From the NCBI GenBank assembly GCA_022661535.1, contig JAKULF010000011.1, positions 558,001 through 622,000 on the forward strand: a stretch of 64,000 nt of DNA, given 5' to 3'. Source of the DNA: Eutypa lata (taxonomy: Eukaryota > Ascomycota > Sordariomycetes > Xylariales > Diatrypaceae). Positions 10,931 to 24,353 of this stretch are shown piece by piece (the first letter of the stretch is position 1; each line of letters starts with the position of its first letter). The notes under the pieces are model-generated. The model did not search any database, was not told the DNA's origin, and saw only the letters and a program-made list of their open reading frames with translations. The position numbers were made by a program, and so were the translations under genes.

Positions 10931-13900
10931 ATGTACATACATACCCTACGTACCTAAGCACCTACGATATATGCACACATACATACAGAACATACAGACA
11001 TACATGGTGGAGGGTCGGGCGGTGGCGGCATAGGGTGAGCCAGCTGGAAGACCTCAACTAGACCAGGAGATTATCGCTGGTTTAGTGAATGATTAGTGGT
11101 CAACGGAGAGCATGGTAGGTACCTAAGGGTGGGTGGTGGGTGGGTTTAGCACTCCAAAGCAGCCAAGGGACATTGGCTGGTTCAGAGGAACAATGATGAA
11201 CAGGCTTCCAATTCGAGCCGAACAATGATGGAGGCGCACCAGTCTCTGTGGGTACGCCAATTCGCCACCCATATTGATTGGTTTGGATGTAAACAAACCT
11301 AGACCTTCTCCGTACTAGCCGCCTGAATTTTGGGGACATGGGCGTCTCTGGCCTGCATCGATGCACAGTGTAAACGATTTGGAGATTTTACTAGTTCCAA
11401 AGTTGACCAACAAGAATCGATCGCAATCTTGGTTTTGCTGAAGTCTTATTACTGTATCATAGTTCATAACAACAGATAATTGGCTCGCTAAAACAATAAT
11501 AACTACATAGATAGAAAGAGTTCATGAAGAAGTGTATAATTAATAAGCGTGTAGAGAAGAATAACTTGTACAACATGATACTGCAACATTATATTCCGGA
11601 GCCCGGCTGCCCGATTGTGTTAAACCCAATGAGCCCGGACTCAAGCTGTCAAGTCAGTCATGGAAACTAAAAAGGATAGTAAAAGTTTATATCATCACAT
11701 GATGTTTGAAGGTAGTATACACTTGTCATACATACATAGATAGCAACGCAAGCAAATATATACCTAAAGTGTCAATTGCGTAAGCAAATAAATAGCGTTT
11801 ATTAATAAGTTGTAGTTAATTAGTAGTGAAATTAATAAACTATACATACCGGAATTAATATTGCTTGGTTCTAAACTTCGTATGTGTAAATCAAAGTCTG
11901 GTCAAATTTTGTGGTTGCGGTAATTGCATTGATAGAGTTGTTAGCAGTTAGGAGGTCTGTCATAACCGACTACCCACATCAGAGAGGCTCCGTAGCTACC
12001 TGAAAATCTTTAATTAATCGTGGTCAAATGTCCTGGAGAGGACGCCCCTTTCTGTAAACGTCTGCAATTAACGTTAATATTGAAACTACATATGTACGAT
12101 TGTCAATAGACTATTCCCCGTTCTTCGTCCCAGACTGAATCTTAACAGTTTGCTCACATAGGTATCCGTATGTGTAAATGATCCTGAATTATCCAGTACA
12201 TACATATCACTCTAGCAAAGTGGGCAAATTTCTATGAAGTTAGGTGCTGCAGTGTATTAGCCCTGTACTGATAATGTATCAAGCGTTTCTCGCCACTATC
12301 TATCTCACCGTACGTAGTCTCGTGGGATGATGAATTTTCTGATTCATGAATCCGACCTTACGGTAATCGTGCAATCTTATCGACAAGTCTTCCCACCCTA
12401 TCACTCATCCATCATCCTACATACATAGGTACATCCATACCTCTGCCTACCACCCTGTCAGCCTGCGATCTCCCGAAAGAGCACAACCTGCATGTTCCTG
12501 GTGTGCCTGAGCGCTGCTTGGGAGAGAACCGGAACTGGCAAGACTGGACGAGTCACAAAAGTCGCAGAGTCGGCCGGTCGCAACCAGACTGCCAGGCTCT
12601 CGTACTAGAGTGAGTTGATACATGCATAAGTCAGGTTAGGCTTTTGCATCTTGTGCATAAACAGGTGTGAGGCGGTGATGCTTTAGTCCCTTTTCGAACA
12701 TTCAGGCTTGCATTAGTGCAGGGTAACAACACCGCTGCGGCCCTCCTTGTAAGCACCCTAGATAACTACCAGGATACCTGATACCTGCATGAGGCACTGT
12801 GTACTAGCAGCACTATGTCCCCGGTCGAACATGGTCTGTCGAAATATGCGACTCGGTCTGATTGGTGATACTCCAAGTGTCCTGATGGGTCTCTGTGCTC
12901 ACCTTACCTTACACGTCGTACATATGTGGAACTGTGTGGGCCTAGACAGGGCATCAGGAGAACCACGACAAGGGGATCCATCTCCCTGCACGCCACTGCA
13001 TGTGGATACAGGGTGGGAAATGACCACTTTGCGTCGCCTGCTTGCCTGCCTGCAAGCAAAAGCTTTTTTTTTTCTCCCTCTTTTCTTTTCGCAACGAATA
13101 TTTCCCGCTGCGGATGACAGGCAGAGAAAAAAAAAAGAGGCGCTGGGATTTGAACGGTTGAAACCGTGGCGGCTGACGAGGCTGGGTCGGCTGCTGAGAG
13201 GGCAGTTCTCACTGCCGGCGCATTGCTCGCCCTTCCCCATGTTGCTTTCGGCGCTTCTTACGACATAGTTAAAGAAGCAGTATCCTGCATGACAACTATA
13301 CTGGAATAGGTATACACTCCTTTAAGATAGTTATACATATTCTGCTACTCGGTGTTGTACGTATGTATAGCTGTATGGCATGTAGATAAGAGTAGGTAGA
13401 TCTAGAGATGCCCCCATGTCTACAACAATCATTTACCCACCATGTGGCTCTACTTGAGTAGTGTAGTCTGATCGATACATATGAGGGACTGCCGACTGTC
13501 GTTGGCCTTAACAGTTTCAGCCAGGTGGTGCCCACGAGGGCGGGGATCGTCGGAGGCAAAGACGAATACTTATGACAGCATCGCACCGTTTTGGCGCTTA
13601 AAAATCCGTATTCAAAGTGTACAATACATAAGTACCTAAGTAACTACCTACCCACTCTGGGCTCTCCCCGCCCCCTCATCTTTTCAGGTCCTCAACTATA
13701 GATCTGGAGATGCTAGATGGGGGGGGGGGGGGACCTTGACGGCGGTTCGTCTTCCCAATTCAAGTTTGACGACAAGATAACAAGACGAAATGGATGCCGA
13801 TCATCTCTTGATCCTTCCGTCCACTGAATACATAATAACGCAATGGCCATAATCACGAGAAGTTATACATGCATAACGGCACTTCTAGAACTTCGACCGA

Positions 13901-15597
13901 TCACTGATTGAGGCTCATCGTTGGTGACGCGGTTGCTGAGTCGCTGCCGGCGGAGGGAGGCTGCCCCGGCCGAGTGACGAAAGCGGCAAAAACCGGACCT
14001 GCGCAACTGTCTATCGATTCAAGTTTTACGCAGGTAAAAGATTCAGGGAATTTTTAATATTTCCCTACATACCTCCTAACTACTAGTTCTTCTTCTATTC
14101 ACATCTATTCTGTATTATGAGTAGTATAATTAAACGAGGGGTTGAAGGTCAAAAAGAGATATGTGCAAACGATATGTGGCCAGCTAGCTTACTTTATCAC
14201 TGGTCTGTAAGAATGTGAAACCCTTTCTGTCAATCATCTGCATTACTCGTCTATCTTGGCAGCTTGGGTAAGTACATAGACTGGTAGGTATTCGAGAGCA
14301 ATGAAAGCGCGTGCATAGCAACCGTATCTAGCTGAGAGCAACCGGTCCTGCCTGTTCGAGGTCGTTACTTGTCTCAGCTGCTTCCAGGGAGAGGCTGGTA
14401 ACTCAAGCTAGTCTCTGCACATCATTGTTTAGCTTGGGACGACATTCGGAGACCCGTTACTATTTTGGTATAATTTACGGGCCGGCCGTCTTGATCAAAA
14501 TGACTTGTAATTGTTGTGAGTGGTCAGGTAAGGCAGGTTTAGAGATAGTTGTGGCCGGGAAGGGCTCCCTTTGCCATGGGATTGGATGTCCATCTCTATC
14601 TCATTCGAGAAGCTCCTGCAAAAGGTAGGGCCTTGAGGCCCTTGAACACTGCATGATGATTTACCTGTGATATAGCGAGGATTCAGAGACATTCACCCAA
14701 CCCCAACTCCTTCCGCAGTTTGCGAAGGGCCTGCATTCAATTCGAAAGAAAGGCAATCTATAACGGGTTCGAAAGGGGCTGGTTTACGGGCGCAGGAATA
14801 AAGATCGTCGGCAAAACTTGCTGCCGTGCCACCCCAAAGGGGTTCCAGATCTTCCAGACGTCACTTTTACTGCAGTCTCGTGGCCCAGTTTCTGCCAGCG
14901 TACAAATGCAGCCCTCCATCCACACACACACACACCAATCCCCAGCCAGACCCCTGGTCCCTTTCCAGAATCCATCAAGCCTCCGGCTTGTCCCCCCATA
15001 ATCTAGAAAAGATCATACACACGGGCTAGCGGACGTAGTAGTCAAGATGCAGCTCTGTGTAGCAGTTGGAGGCAGTATGCCTCAAGTGATAATACATCTA
15101 GTTATATCCTATCCCTTACCAGCGTTTCTCCCCGCCAAGCCATAAAAAAAAGGAAGTATTGCCGCCGTTGATACATACTGCCTGAGACTGCCTACTGCAC
15201 TTGCTTACACTGCCACACCGCTCCCTTCCGAAGAACCTGAAGCTTGGGTGGCCAGCCACCAATGATAAGCTTTACCGTGCCCAAGACAATTCGCTGCGCC
15301 AACCGCGGCAGCCTCGCAGCGCTTCCGTATTCGCAGCTTGACGTCGCTGGTTTTCCGTGTCCAGGAATGAAATCAAGCGCCGAGCTTAACGCACGGCGTC
15401 TAACATAGATGCGACTACATACATGCGTTCTCCCGAAAAGCGATTCGAGCTGGCTATACTAGATAACCTCCTCCTTTTATCGCGTTGTGTGCAAATGAAG
15501 ACGCCATCGTTATGGCATGAAAAAAAGCGCATACTGTGATTGCCATCGTTGGGTTAACATGGAACATGCCTTTCGAAAACAGGACAGCGCGCGAGCC
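10931..15597. other. Long intergenic region, 4.7 kb
   Basis: No gene supported. AT-rich blocks (11400-12100) alternate with GC-richer ones (12450-13260, 13900-14000, 14720-15000). A G12 run lies at about 13720. A near-palindromic polypyrimidine/polypurine pair (13063-13090 and 13124-13140) brackets a short insert. Frames of 60-160 codons here overlap on both strands and carry low-complexity products, so they look like chance. Confidence 0.45.
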
Positions 15598-16734
15598 TCA
15601 TTGCGGCTTGTCCAGTCCCCTGGCCTTTATGAACCGATTGATCTGCTCGCGGGTCATCTTGTCGTTATATTGTTCGTAGCATTCGTAGAAGGAGATAAGC
15701 TCCTGCGTGCAGTCCACCATCCCCTCGATGTCGACGTTGCTCTCGGCGAGGAACGCCGCGAACCGTTGAACCTTGCCCACTCGAGCCTCTTGTTGCTTGT
15801 CTTTAATTTCCGTGCCGCCTGGTGTAGTCTGACCGTTCCCCATTACACTGCCACTGATCGCGCCCGTCCTAGCCTGAGCTTGCGCGAGAGCCGCCGTCGC
15901 CGCTGCCATGTTTGCCGCTGCTCCACCGCCTACCGAGTTAGGGCGAAGTACGAGGGACAGGAGTATCGCCGTGAGGGCTATGATATGCGGTGGGTAGAGG
16001 AGAGGTAGGTCGGTCATGTAATGGTCGTTAATCACCGACGTGGCGATGTTGATCTCGTCCTGAGATAAGTAAAGGTCGGATTGGAGACTCGTCAACGTTC
16101 GGTATGGTTGGTGGACGATTAGGTGGGAATTCATCTCGGAAATGAGAAAGAACTCGCACTCGCCGAGGCGTCCGACGTCGAGAGCGAGGAGGTCTGTGTG
16201 TGGTCGATATTCTAATCAGCAAACCATATCTTCGCAAGACAACGGGATGATAGGTCGGGAATGCTTACCTCCTTGCCAAAGTGAACGAGCTTCCTGAACT
16301 ACAAGCCTAATGTGTTGAGGGCACTCTTCCATCTTGCAGGCAAGGTATAGGGCCGTAGCCATCACAAGATATGGGTTCGTCCGCCGTATCTCGACTTTGC
16401 AATAGAATCTCTTGATATAGAGCTGGGCGGTAGCAGTAGGCTGCTGTTTACAATTGATTCTCTTGGCCAAACGATTAATCTCTACAATAATATTATCAGT
16501 AACCTGTGCGCATGGTGTCGAATAGATCCCCAGGCGCAAAACAACGGCAAATGACTAGACGAGTAAGTACTTACGCTGGTTGATGTAGATGTTCAGGTGC
16601 CTCGATTGAGGCAGCGTGAACATTTGTATCAAGTTGTATTCTTCATTCTGGAGCTTCTCGCGCATCTGCGCCAGTTCCTCCTTCGAAAACTGCCAGAACC
16701 GCCGTTGGGTGGACTCCCAATAATTGGCTGCCAT
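15598..16734 (-). CDS. SSN8: Cyclin C, Mediator kinase-module subunit
   Basis: Cyclin partner of Cdk8 (Ssn3) in the RNA polymerase II Mediator kinase module; nuclear. Three exons on the minus strand: 16575-16734, 16269-16481, 15598-16193, giving 322 residues. The N-terminus ([20 protein letters not shown]) is the diagnostic start of fungal cyclin C. The first cyclin box runs over exons 1-2 ([13 protein letters not shown], then [20 protein letters not shown]) and continues in exon 3 ([24 protein letters not shown]). The acceptor at 16482 was chosen over a nearer one because it restores YINQQINRL without a stop. The second cyclin fold includes [20 protein letters not shown]. An Ala-rich, Gly-rich loop (residues about 215-260) is inserted before the last helices ([20 protein letters not shown]), as in other filamentous fungi. 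No sign of damage. Confidence 0.96.
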
Positions 16735-17502
16735 CGCAGTTGTGAGGAACCGGAGAAGTAACTAGTCACACCAACCAGTTCGATCAAGAAATTTTATAAT
16801 AGAAAAAGCAAACGGGGAATTACTCAGCTAATATCCCCGGATATGACACGACATAGTGGCATGTAGAGATGCCCGCCTAAGCAAGGCTGAATCACCAGCC
16901 CTTTGTTTGTACCTGGTAGTGAATGACGGGCATTGGGCAATCTCAAGATGATATATTTCTTTTACGATTAGGTAGGTATTTACTGATCATATGCAAGATC
17001 TATTGACACTGTCCAATTAGCTGTTTAACTCGGTGTGGCACATAGCGATCGGGTTCCACGATGCACTGTATAGGCTGGCATCCACCAACCGATGGTCCGT
17101 GAATATCCGCCCAGCCGCCGCCATCGACCGCCAAGGAATCTGGAAAGGCAAAAGGGACCTTATCGGGCTTATCATGACGCTTAGTGTCTTTCCTTGTTTA
17201 GTATAGTGTGTAATGCTATGACGAAACGCCCTTTCATTATTCGTCCACAGCCTTGTAACATATCCCTGACTGTAACTGCGAGCGAGCGCTTTTTGAAGTG
17301 GAAGAGCGGGCAGTTTCGCGTTCTACATACCCTGAATTTAACGTTAGAAACAACAATCGACCTTTCAATCCGGGCTACAATCAATGACGGATGAATTTGA
17401 GCATAACAGTTACCCGACCGCGCACACTACGATGCCTTATTCATAGCACTGCTGCGCCTGTATCCTGCGATCGTCTCCCCCGGCCAGTCATGAACACTGG
17501 AC
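16735..17502. promoter_or_regulatory. Divergent promoter region of SSN8 and the carrier gene
   Basis: 768 bases between two genes facing away from each other. It includes AT-rich stretches near 16960-17020 and several upstream ATGs just before the carrier start, so short upstream frames are possible. No specific binding site can be defended. Confidence 0.4.
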
Positions 17503-20045
17503 ATGAAAGTCTCGGACATGGTCACCGAACTCGAGATGGAGCTGGCCGAGTCGCAGAACCAGCGGGATGCGCGCGTTGAGCAGCTATGGAAGAGGTTGGA
17601 TTTCCAGCATAAGGGGGAATTGGATTGGAAAGCCCTGCAGAAGGGGCTCAAGAAGATTGATCATCGTCAGCACTCCTCCCCCCACTCCCCACTCCCAAGC
17701 TTGTTGTCGGTTTGGTTGGCCATGATCCGCAACTGGTGCTGATTCCTCCTCTGTTCCCGCAGCAATGAAAAATGCAGATGATATGATGAAGGAGATCATA
17801 AAGGTGGTGGATACCAATGGCGACGGCAAAATACAATACGACGGTGCGCCTATTCCAAGTGTTTTATAACCCTTTGGGCTTAGCCACTTGAAGGGATTGA
17901 CGCTGATGCCACATAGAATTCCGTGTCTTCGTCGAGGCGGCTGAGCGACAACTACTTTTACTTTTCAAGTCAATTGATCGAGACCAAAATGGAAAGCTGG
18001 ATAAGGATGAGCTCTATATGGCATTTCAACGTTCCGGTATTGCTATCCCGATGCGGAGACTCAATGATTTCTTTGAGGATATAGACCACAACAAGGATGG
18101 ATTCATCACATACGAAGAATGGCGGTAAGTGGAAATTCCCTTTTCTCCTTATCCAAAATATAGTTGCGACTATGTGAAGTAATTCGGAATATGTTTATCC
18201 TTGGATCTATATCCAATTGTGTGGATTAGAATTGTAGTATTGTTATTTACTTCAAGTTCGCCCCGTAGGTAGTGGTGGGTGGTAAACGTTGAAGAATAGG
18301 GATGGATACTTAAATGAAACACCAAAGATGTCAATTCACTAACATTAGATATTTTTAGTGATTTCCTGCTTTTCATGCCGAATGCAGACCCCGCAACAAC
18401 CTTGCATTCTGTATTTACCTTCTATTCAGACATCCTCACACTTACATCTGAAGGCGATTCTATTGTCAGCGATGAAACTCTTGAAGGCTTAGGTAGGACC
18501 ACAGACTTTTTTGATACTCTCTTCGGTTCCATCTTAAGACTTGCCTCTTCACCTGACAAATCGCAAAATCCCCGAACCCCATCAAAATCTTCCACCAAAT
18601 CACCCGATAGTTCACCAGTGGACAGTCAAAAAGGGGGGTCACCTCCAAATCAAGTGTTGCCTGCATCCAATGACGCAGAAGAGATGAACGCAATCGCGAC
18701 GACACCTTCCATTCGAGCTGCCAATGATGCCATAATCCCTACGGCAGGCACAAGTACCATTCCTCAAGGGATTAAATCACCGAGCCTTCCTACTGCTCGG
18801 GGCGCTAGGGCAGAGCCTGGATTGCGTGAAGGCAAGAAATTCGTGCTGATCAGTTACCTACCCGATCCAGGCTACTTCATTGCCGGCGCCGTAGCGGGAG
18901 GCATATCTCGCACAGCCACTGCTCCTCTCGATCGATTGAAAGTGTACCTCCTCGTCAACACCAGCGCGAGCACCAACGTTGCCATTGAAGCCGCTAAAAA
19001 AGGCCAACCTGCTGCGGCCCTCAAAAATGCAGGAAGACCCTTGGTCAGCGCCATCGCGGAGCTCTACAAGTCCGGAGGGGTCCGAGGTTTCTTTGCTGGT
19101 ATGCCCCTGACTTTTAATTGAACGAACCCTAAGTTTGGTCGCTAACCTTGTTGGACAGGCAATGGACTGAATGTGGTGAAGATCATGCCCGAGACTGCAA
19201 TCAGAGTATATATACATATCCACCCACCATAATTCGGCTAGAATTTGAAACTAATGTTGGATTTCAGTTTGGGGCATATGAAGCGGCGAAGAGGACGCTT
19301 GCGGATTTGGAAGGACATGGTGATACACATCATATCAATCCGTACTCCAAATTTGTCGCCGGTGGTGTTGCCGGCATGGTCTCTCAGTGCGTTCGCCCTC
19401 TTTTGTTTCTTATTGTGACTAGTAGCTAATAACTCATTAGGTTCTGCGTGTACCCCTTGGATACCCTCAAGTTTCGGTAAGGTTTTATCAAGGAGCTACT
19501 ATCTCTCTAGTTTCTGACTTCGTCCTAGGCTTCAATCCGAATATGTCTCGGGTGGTGCGCGAGGAAATACCCTTCTTTTGCAGACCTTTCGTAAGATGTA
19601 CGCCGAGGGTGGAGCTCGCGCAGCGTACCGCGGCGTGACGATGGGTCTGGTGGGCATGTTTCCTTATTCGGCCATTGACATGGGCACGTTCGAGATGTTG
19701 AAAACAACGTACATAACCTACAAGGCGAAGAAAAACAGCGTGCACGAGGAAGACGCGCTACCGAGCACGTTCGTGACGGGGATCATGGGAGCCACCTCGG
19801 GGGCTTTCGGGGCCTCTGTCGTCTACCCCCTCAACGTCCTGCGTACTCGGCTGCAGACTCAGGGCACGAAAATGCACCCCGCGAGGTACACGGGAATATG
19901 GGATGTCGCAAACAAGACAGTACGGAACGAAGGCTTCCGCGGCCTCTACAAGGGCTTGATGCCCAACCTATTGAAGGTCGCACCAGCGTTGAGTATTACG
20001 TGGATGGTCTACGAAAATGCCAAGCGCATCATGGACTTGCACTGA
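17503..20045 (+). CDS. SAL1: Ca2+-dependent ATP-Mg/Pi mitochondrial carrier (SCaMC/Sal1 type)
   Basis: Inner-membrane carrier exchanging ATP-Mg for phosphate, gated by cytosolic Ca2+. Eight exons: 17503-17665, 17763-17843, 17917-18124, 18359-19098, 19159-19205, 19268-19386, 19441-19476, 19529-20045, giving 636 residues. EF-hands: a degenerate first one (DFQHKGELDW), then three good ones (DTNGDGKIQYDEF, DRDQNGKLDKDEL, DHNKDGFITYEEW). A Ser/Pro-rich linker of about 130 residues leads to three carrier repeats with signatures TAPLDRLKV, YPLDTLKFR and YPLNVLRTRLQTQG; the Asn in the third is normal for this subfamily. The first intron has donor GTCAGC, chosen because it yields KKIDHPMKNADDMM. Exons of 36 and 47 bases lie between the repeats. 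The start at 17503 is the first ATG giving the full EF domain; alternatives at 17518 and 17536 cannot be excluded. Confidence 0.94.
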
Positions 20046-21879
20046 GATTTTTACTACCTATGGTGGGACCCTTCCACTCCTTCTTGCGTTGCGCGGGACA
20101 CAGCTGAGGGAGGGACGAAGAAGCAAGCGAGCATGTTGGTTTTAAAACTCTATATTAACAACGAATGAGATAGACAAAGAGGGGGATACAAGTTAGAGGA
20201 GATGTAGAGCGGTACTGGTGTACACTATCTACTGAGATAGCTGACTTTTTTTTTCTTTAAGGGGAGGAGGGGGTAGATGTGGATGGAAGGATAGATTGAG
20301 GATGAACTCTACAATCCAGTGCATATAGGCCGGCGTTTCACATCATCAAGCATGGATTGCTTACTAGCTATATTTTCTATGTTCACCCGACGCCGTTGGA
20401 CATTTTGCGCCTCCTTTGGTTAGAGGCGCTCAGTGCAGCGAATATCTAAAAGTTAAAAAGGGGTGAAGGGTCGGGAGCGTTCAGCCCGATGGCGGGGTCC
20501 CCGCAGCAGCTGCAGTATGTAGTATGAGCTAGGTAGGGTGGTGTATCTACAAGCGAGGCAGAGCGCAGTGAACATTCAATATATGCCTACAATGTAGATA
20601 GGTGTCTAGGGTACAGAATATAAGATACCCATTTTCTAGCAGCATGCCAATTCTAACTAGGCAGACTTCAATTGTATACCTGTTGACTATAGGTATTCGT
20701 GTTGCGCTGTAGCATACCATCATTCTAAGCACTTGCATAGGCATAATGGCACGGAAATTCCAAAGGTTCACTTGACGTCATAGGATAGGTAGCTTAAGGC
20801 AAACATTGAATGTTGAGCCGAAATACAACATGAGAAACCGACCCAACCTTTAAGATATCTGAAACAAAGCTTGCGATCACTAAGCCGGTTACTAAGTCAT
20901 ATCTATATATTAGTTGAAGTAGGGAGACAAACAAACAATTACCCCTTAACATATGCCTATACTTCTCATTATGTGCCCAGGTAAGAACATATTGTAGAAG
21001 CATACCTACCTATTTAGTCAAACATGATTGGGTGAGAACAGACGTTAATTGTCAACAAATCATGGGCTCAGCTACACAGCATAGCAGCATAGCATATGTA
21101 GGTATGTAGGTAGATACAGCTTGGATGCAAGGTGTTTGGATAATCCTGAGTGTATAGGTAGGCACTCTGAAATCGCGATCGAATAATACACTCGGACCTA
21201 TCTACATATGAAACTAATCCAATTGAATCGGATCCTAATAATGTAAGTAATGAACGAAAGGAAACTAAACATGTCAACAATGCATTCATATGTCTTCGTT
21301 CGGATGAGAACCGAAAACGTATATGTAATTGGAATATACCTACATATGTAGGTAGTTAGAGCTAAGCCCCCAAATTAGGTTTAGCTGGAGATCTTCTGAA
21401 GGGTAGGGTGGAAGTGACAGAAAAGGTGACACCAATCCCCGGCGCCGGCAACTGAAGGTCCACGGTGAGTAACACTAAAATTACAGGGATCATAAGGCCA
21501 AGACTGCATGCGGCGCAAACCCGAGCGTCCTGAAGTCTGGCTGGTTAAAGCGTGGAACGAAACAACATTTCTGATGATGTTTCTCCTATAGAAGAAAAAT
21601 GTCCCCTTCAACCCATAGAAATCTATTATTCACATTTGTTTAATTTGCGCAAATCGTGTAATGGGTATCGCGCTACCCTATAGAACCGAATAATCATTAC
21701 TACAAAGTACGTCATGCTTGAATTCCATTATTCAATTCAAAAAGTTCCATCTTAAGGGTCGTATGTCGTATATAGCAACCATGGTCGCATCAAATCGAGG
21801 TTAACTTCATGTTTGGTTGACTTTCAATTGCATATACTAGAGTACTCTTGTGTTTACCTAAACGCATCCTGCATTGAAT
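20046..21879. other. Intergenic region
   Basis: No gene seen. Just after the carrier gene the sequence is purine-rich (20060-20290), likely 3' UTR and beyond. The rest is AT-rich with repeated taggtaggt / acctacct strings (20530, 21005, 21105, 21345). Confidence 0.5.
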
Positions 21880-22100
21880 GATACCTTCCTTTCCTTTCCC
21901 TTCCCTTTTCTCTCTCTTCTCCATCAAAGGAGATTGATCGCGAGTATCAACTACCCATTCATCAACTACCAACTTTCTAAACCCGAATTTTCCATCCCAT
22001 CCCATCCATCCCAACCCATCCCACCACAACCAATTTTCATTTGAATTGTCATATTATCCAAACAAGCAGTTCTAAACTACATCATCATCATACTGACACA
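21880..22100 (+). promoter_or_regulatory. CT-rich promoter/leader of the Ulp1 gene
   Basis: Strong pyrimidine tract (CCTTTCCTTTCCCTTCCCTT at about 21886-21905, then ctctctcttctcc) followed by CCCATCCCATCC and CATCATCATCA strings ending just before the ATG at 22101 in a good context (CACAATG). Such tracts commonly mark transcription starts and leaders in filamentous fungi. Confidence 0.55.
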
Positions 22101-24353
22101 ATGTTCCGGTCAGTTGCTCTAACAGACTTTGCCGCGCATACCCTCGGGTACGGTCCCCACGACGCCAACCATTTCACACGTTGTAAGACTTGTCAAGAAA
22201 CCCGCCGTGTCAATACCAACCGCGCGCAACTGAGAGCCAATGCGAAGGGCTATGCGAGAGCTACCATTGTAGGCGCACCGACACCCAAGCCTCTGAGCAT
22301 CTCCGAGAAAGCCATCCTCGCCCAGCGTCGAAGAAACCAGCAGCATTGGAATGCCTACCGAGCGGACGTGAACTACATTATGGGCGGCTGTCGCAAAACA
22401 CCTGCCTCCGAGAAAACTGTCACCGTACAAATTCCTTATAAGGAGAAACCAGCTACAACACTCGAAGTACCTAGTCCTCGTTCAAGAAAGCGTGGCTACA
22501 ACCCAATCGACGAACCGGACATCGGAGTTGTCCCTCTGATACCCGGAGAACCATTACCACGACTATTGCAAACTGCACTCTATGTGCCACCCCGACCACT
22601 ACCCGCCTCTCAGTTTGTCTAGGAGCCTACGAAGAGCGGTCCCTCGGCCGGACGCACCGACTATAGAAACACCAACAACTCATACCCATCTAAGCTGTCT
22701 AAGCTGGAGTCTGAAGTTCCGCTGTTCCAATCACAGCCTATAAACCTTGGTTCATCAGGATTTTCCCATTCAGCTGCGGTTGATGACTCTTGCAAACGCG
22801 CTGCCCAGTCAACGCCAGGTGCTTTTCCAACCTGGGACGACGACGACGGCGACCCGGATTGTATGGTCATAGACTCTGAACCTACACTTCCCAACACACC
22901 ACCCCGTACTAGACAGCCCGGGGTCGCCTCATTGCCCAGTAGCCCTGACACGATGCGGATGCCCGGATCCTGGCCAGGCTCCAACCAAGACAGCAACAAT
23001 GACACAAGCGATCCGAACCCAGACCCTTCAACTCCTGCACGAACCAGCAGCCGCGTCATTGACAGACTTACGGAGAGGTTTACTAGATTGGCCCGTAGTC
23101 CGGAACGCGCCAGTGTCAACCCTTTCGCAGGATCTGTTCAACTAGCCTCCCAATTACCCCTCTCCAGTCCATTTCGTATCGCTGCCAGGCCTCCGTTATT
23201 TCGCTTCTCGCCCCGTGCCGATCCTAGTGCTGTCACCGCACCCCCAGATTCACCACCGACCCCGACCCCTGACCAGCCGTCCTTACCCGCTAGTGTAGCA
23301 CCAACATCGGCTCCAATAGTACCCACAACCTCTGACGTAACATCAGAACCCGCTCCGAAAATATCCAGTCTCCCTGACATCGAACCGCTCGTCCCCGAAG
23401 ACGAAAGTGCGAGTCTCTCACCACTTAGTGACAAGAAGGCCTTCGAGCTAGAGGATCTGAAAGCAAAGCGTCTTCGTCTCGAGGAACAACTCCGTCAGGC
23501 ACTAGAAGAGGATCGTCTGGCGAAGCTCGCAGAGGAACGTGCCCGAACTAAGGCGAGACTTGCCCGAAAAGCTGAGGAAGACCGTCGAGCTGCGCTCAGC
23601 TCTTTCGCCCTTCGTAGGCCCAATGCCGCCCTGATCACCCCCCTTAGTCGCGAATGGGACCAGAGGGCGAGAAGATCCATAGTTGACGGTGTCGTCAACG
23701 TACCAGGTCCGGAAGGCACGGACGTCTCCAAAGCCGATTTTGCCAGGATGGTCCCCGAAACGGCATGGCTGAACGACAACATCATCCAGGCGTGCCTCGC
23801 CTCGCTAGCGCGCGCCATCAACGACGCGGCTGGCGTCAAACCCAAGACGGACACCCCGAAGTGCGTGGTAACCTCGCCGATGTACTGGGCGTGGCTCCGC
23901 ACCCACGGAGGCCAGGGCGCCGAGCGCCGCTTCCGACGAACCTGGGGCGTGACGCCGAAGAACTTCCTGGACATCGAGACCTTCATCCTGCCCATAAACC
24001 ACGGGAGCCACTGGACGGCGGTCGTCATCTGCCCGTCGCGCCGGACGGTCGCCTACGTGGACTCGTTCCGCTCGTCGGGGGCGAGCCACCTCCCCACCGC
24101 GTGGAACTTCCTCCGCGACTTCCTCGGCGGCCGGTTCAAGGCCGACGAGTGGAAAACCATCACTTACAACGTCTGCCTGCAGACCAACTCCTACGACTGC
24201 GGCATGCACGTCGTCACCAACAGTATATACCTGGCCCTCGGCCTCGACCCGAACAACTTCACCGAGGACGACATGCCCCTGATGCGGCGCTGGATGGCTG
24301 CCATGCTCTTGAACGGCGGGTTCACCGGGGATTTCGATCTATCGAAGTTGTGA
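22101..24353 (+). CDS. Ulp1-type SUMO protease (C48) with an in-frame TAG
   Basis: Cysteine protease of the Ulp1/SENP family, which removes SUMO or processes its precursor. The C-terminal domain (about 23640-24350) carries the catalytic set: His in NHGSHWTAV (24009-24011), Asp in AYVDSF (24060-24062), Gln in VCLQTNSYDCG (24180-24182) and Cys in the same motif (24198-24200); also PETAWLNDNIIQ for substrate binding. Before it is a charged coiled coil (LEDLKAKRLRLEEQLRQALE) and a disordered Pro/Ser region. The first part (22101-22619, 173 codons) has a CKTCQ pair and ends at TAG 22620-22622; the same frame then stays open for 576 codons to the stop at 24353. So either a TAG-ending intron (phase-keeping donors at 22467, 22527, 22530 or 22584), readthrough or editing, or a nonsense mutation applies. 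An upstream ATG at 22041 is also in frame. The domain is certain; the exon structure is not. Confidence 0.85.

Noticed and set aside
13139..13200. B-box-like GTTCAAATCC with a T-run 3' of it on the minus strand (possible tRNA)
   Set aside because: The five bases each side of the seven-base loop do not pair and no acceptor stem or A box can be placed, so it is not a usable tRNA gene.
12789..13268. 159-codon frame on the + strand
   Set aside because: The product is low-complexity with Phe/Lys runs from T- and A-tracts, the opposite strand is equally open, and there is no codon bias or motif.
16482..16548. Upstream acceptor (GCGCACAG) for cyclin C exon 2
   Set aside because: With the phase left by exon 1 it runs into TGA; the TTGTAG acceptor at 16482 gives YINQQINRLAKR as in other fungi.
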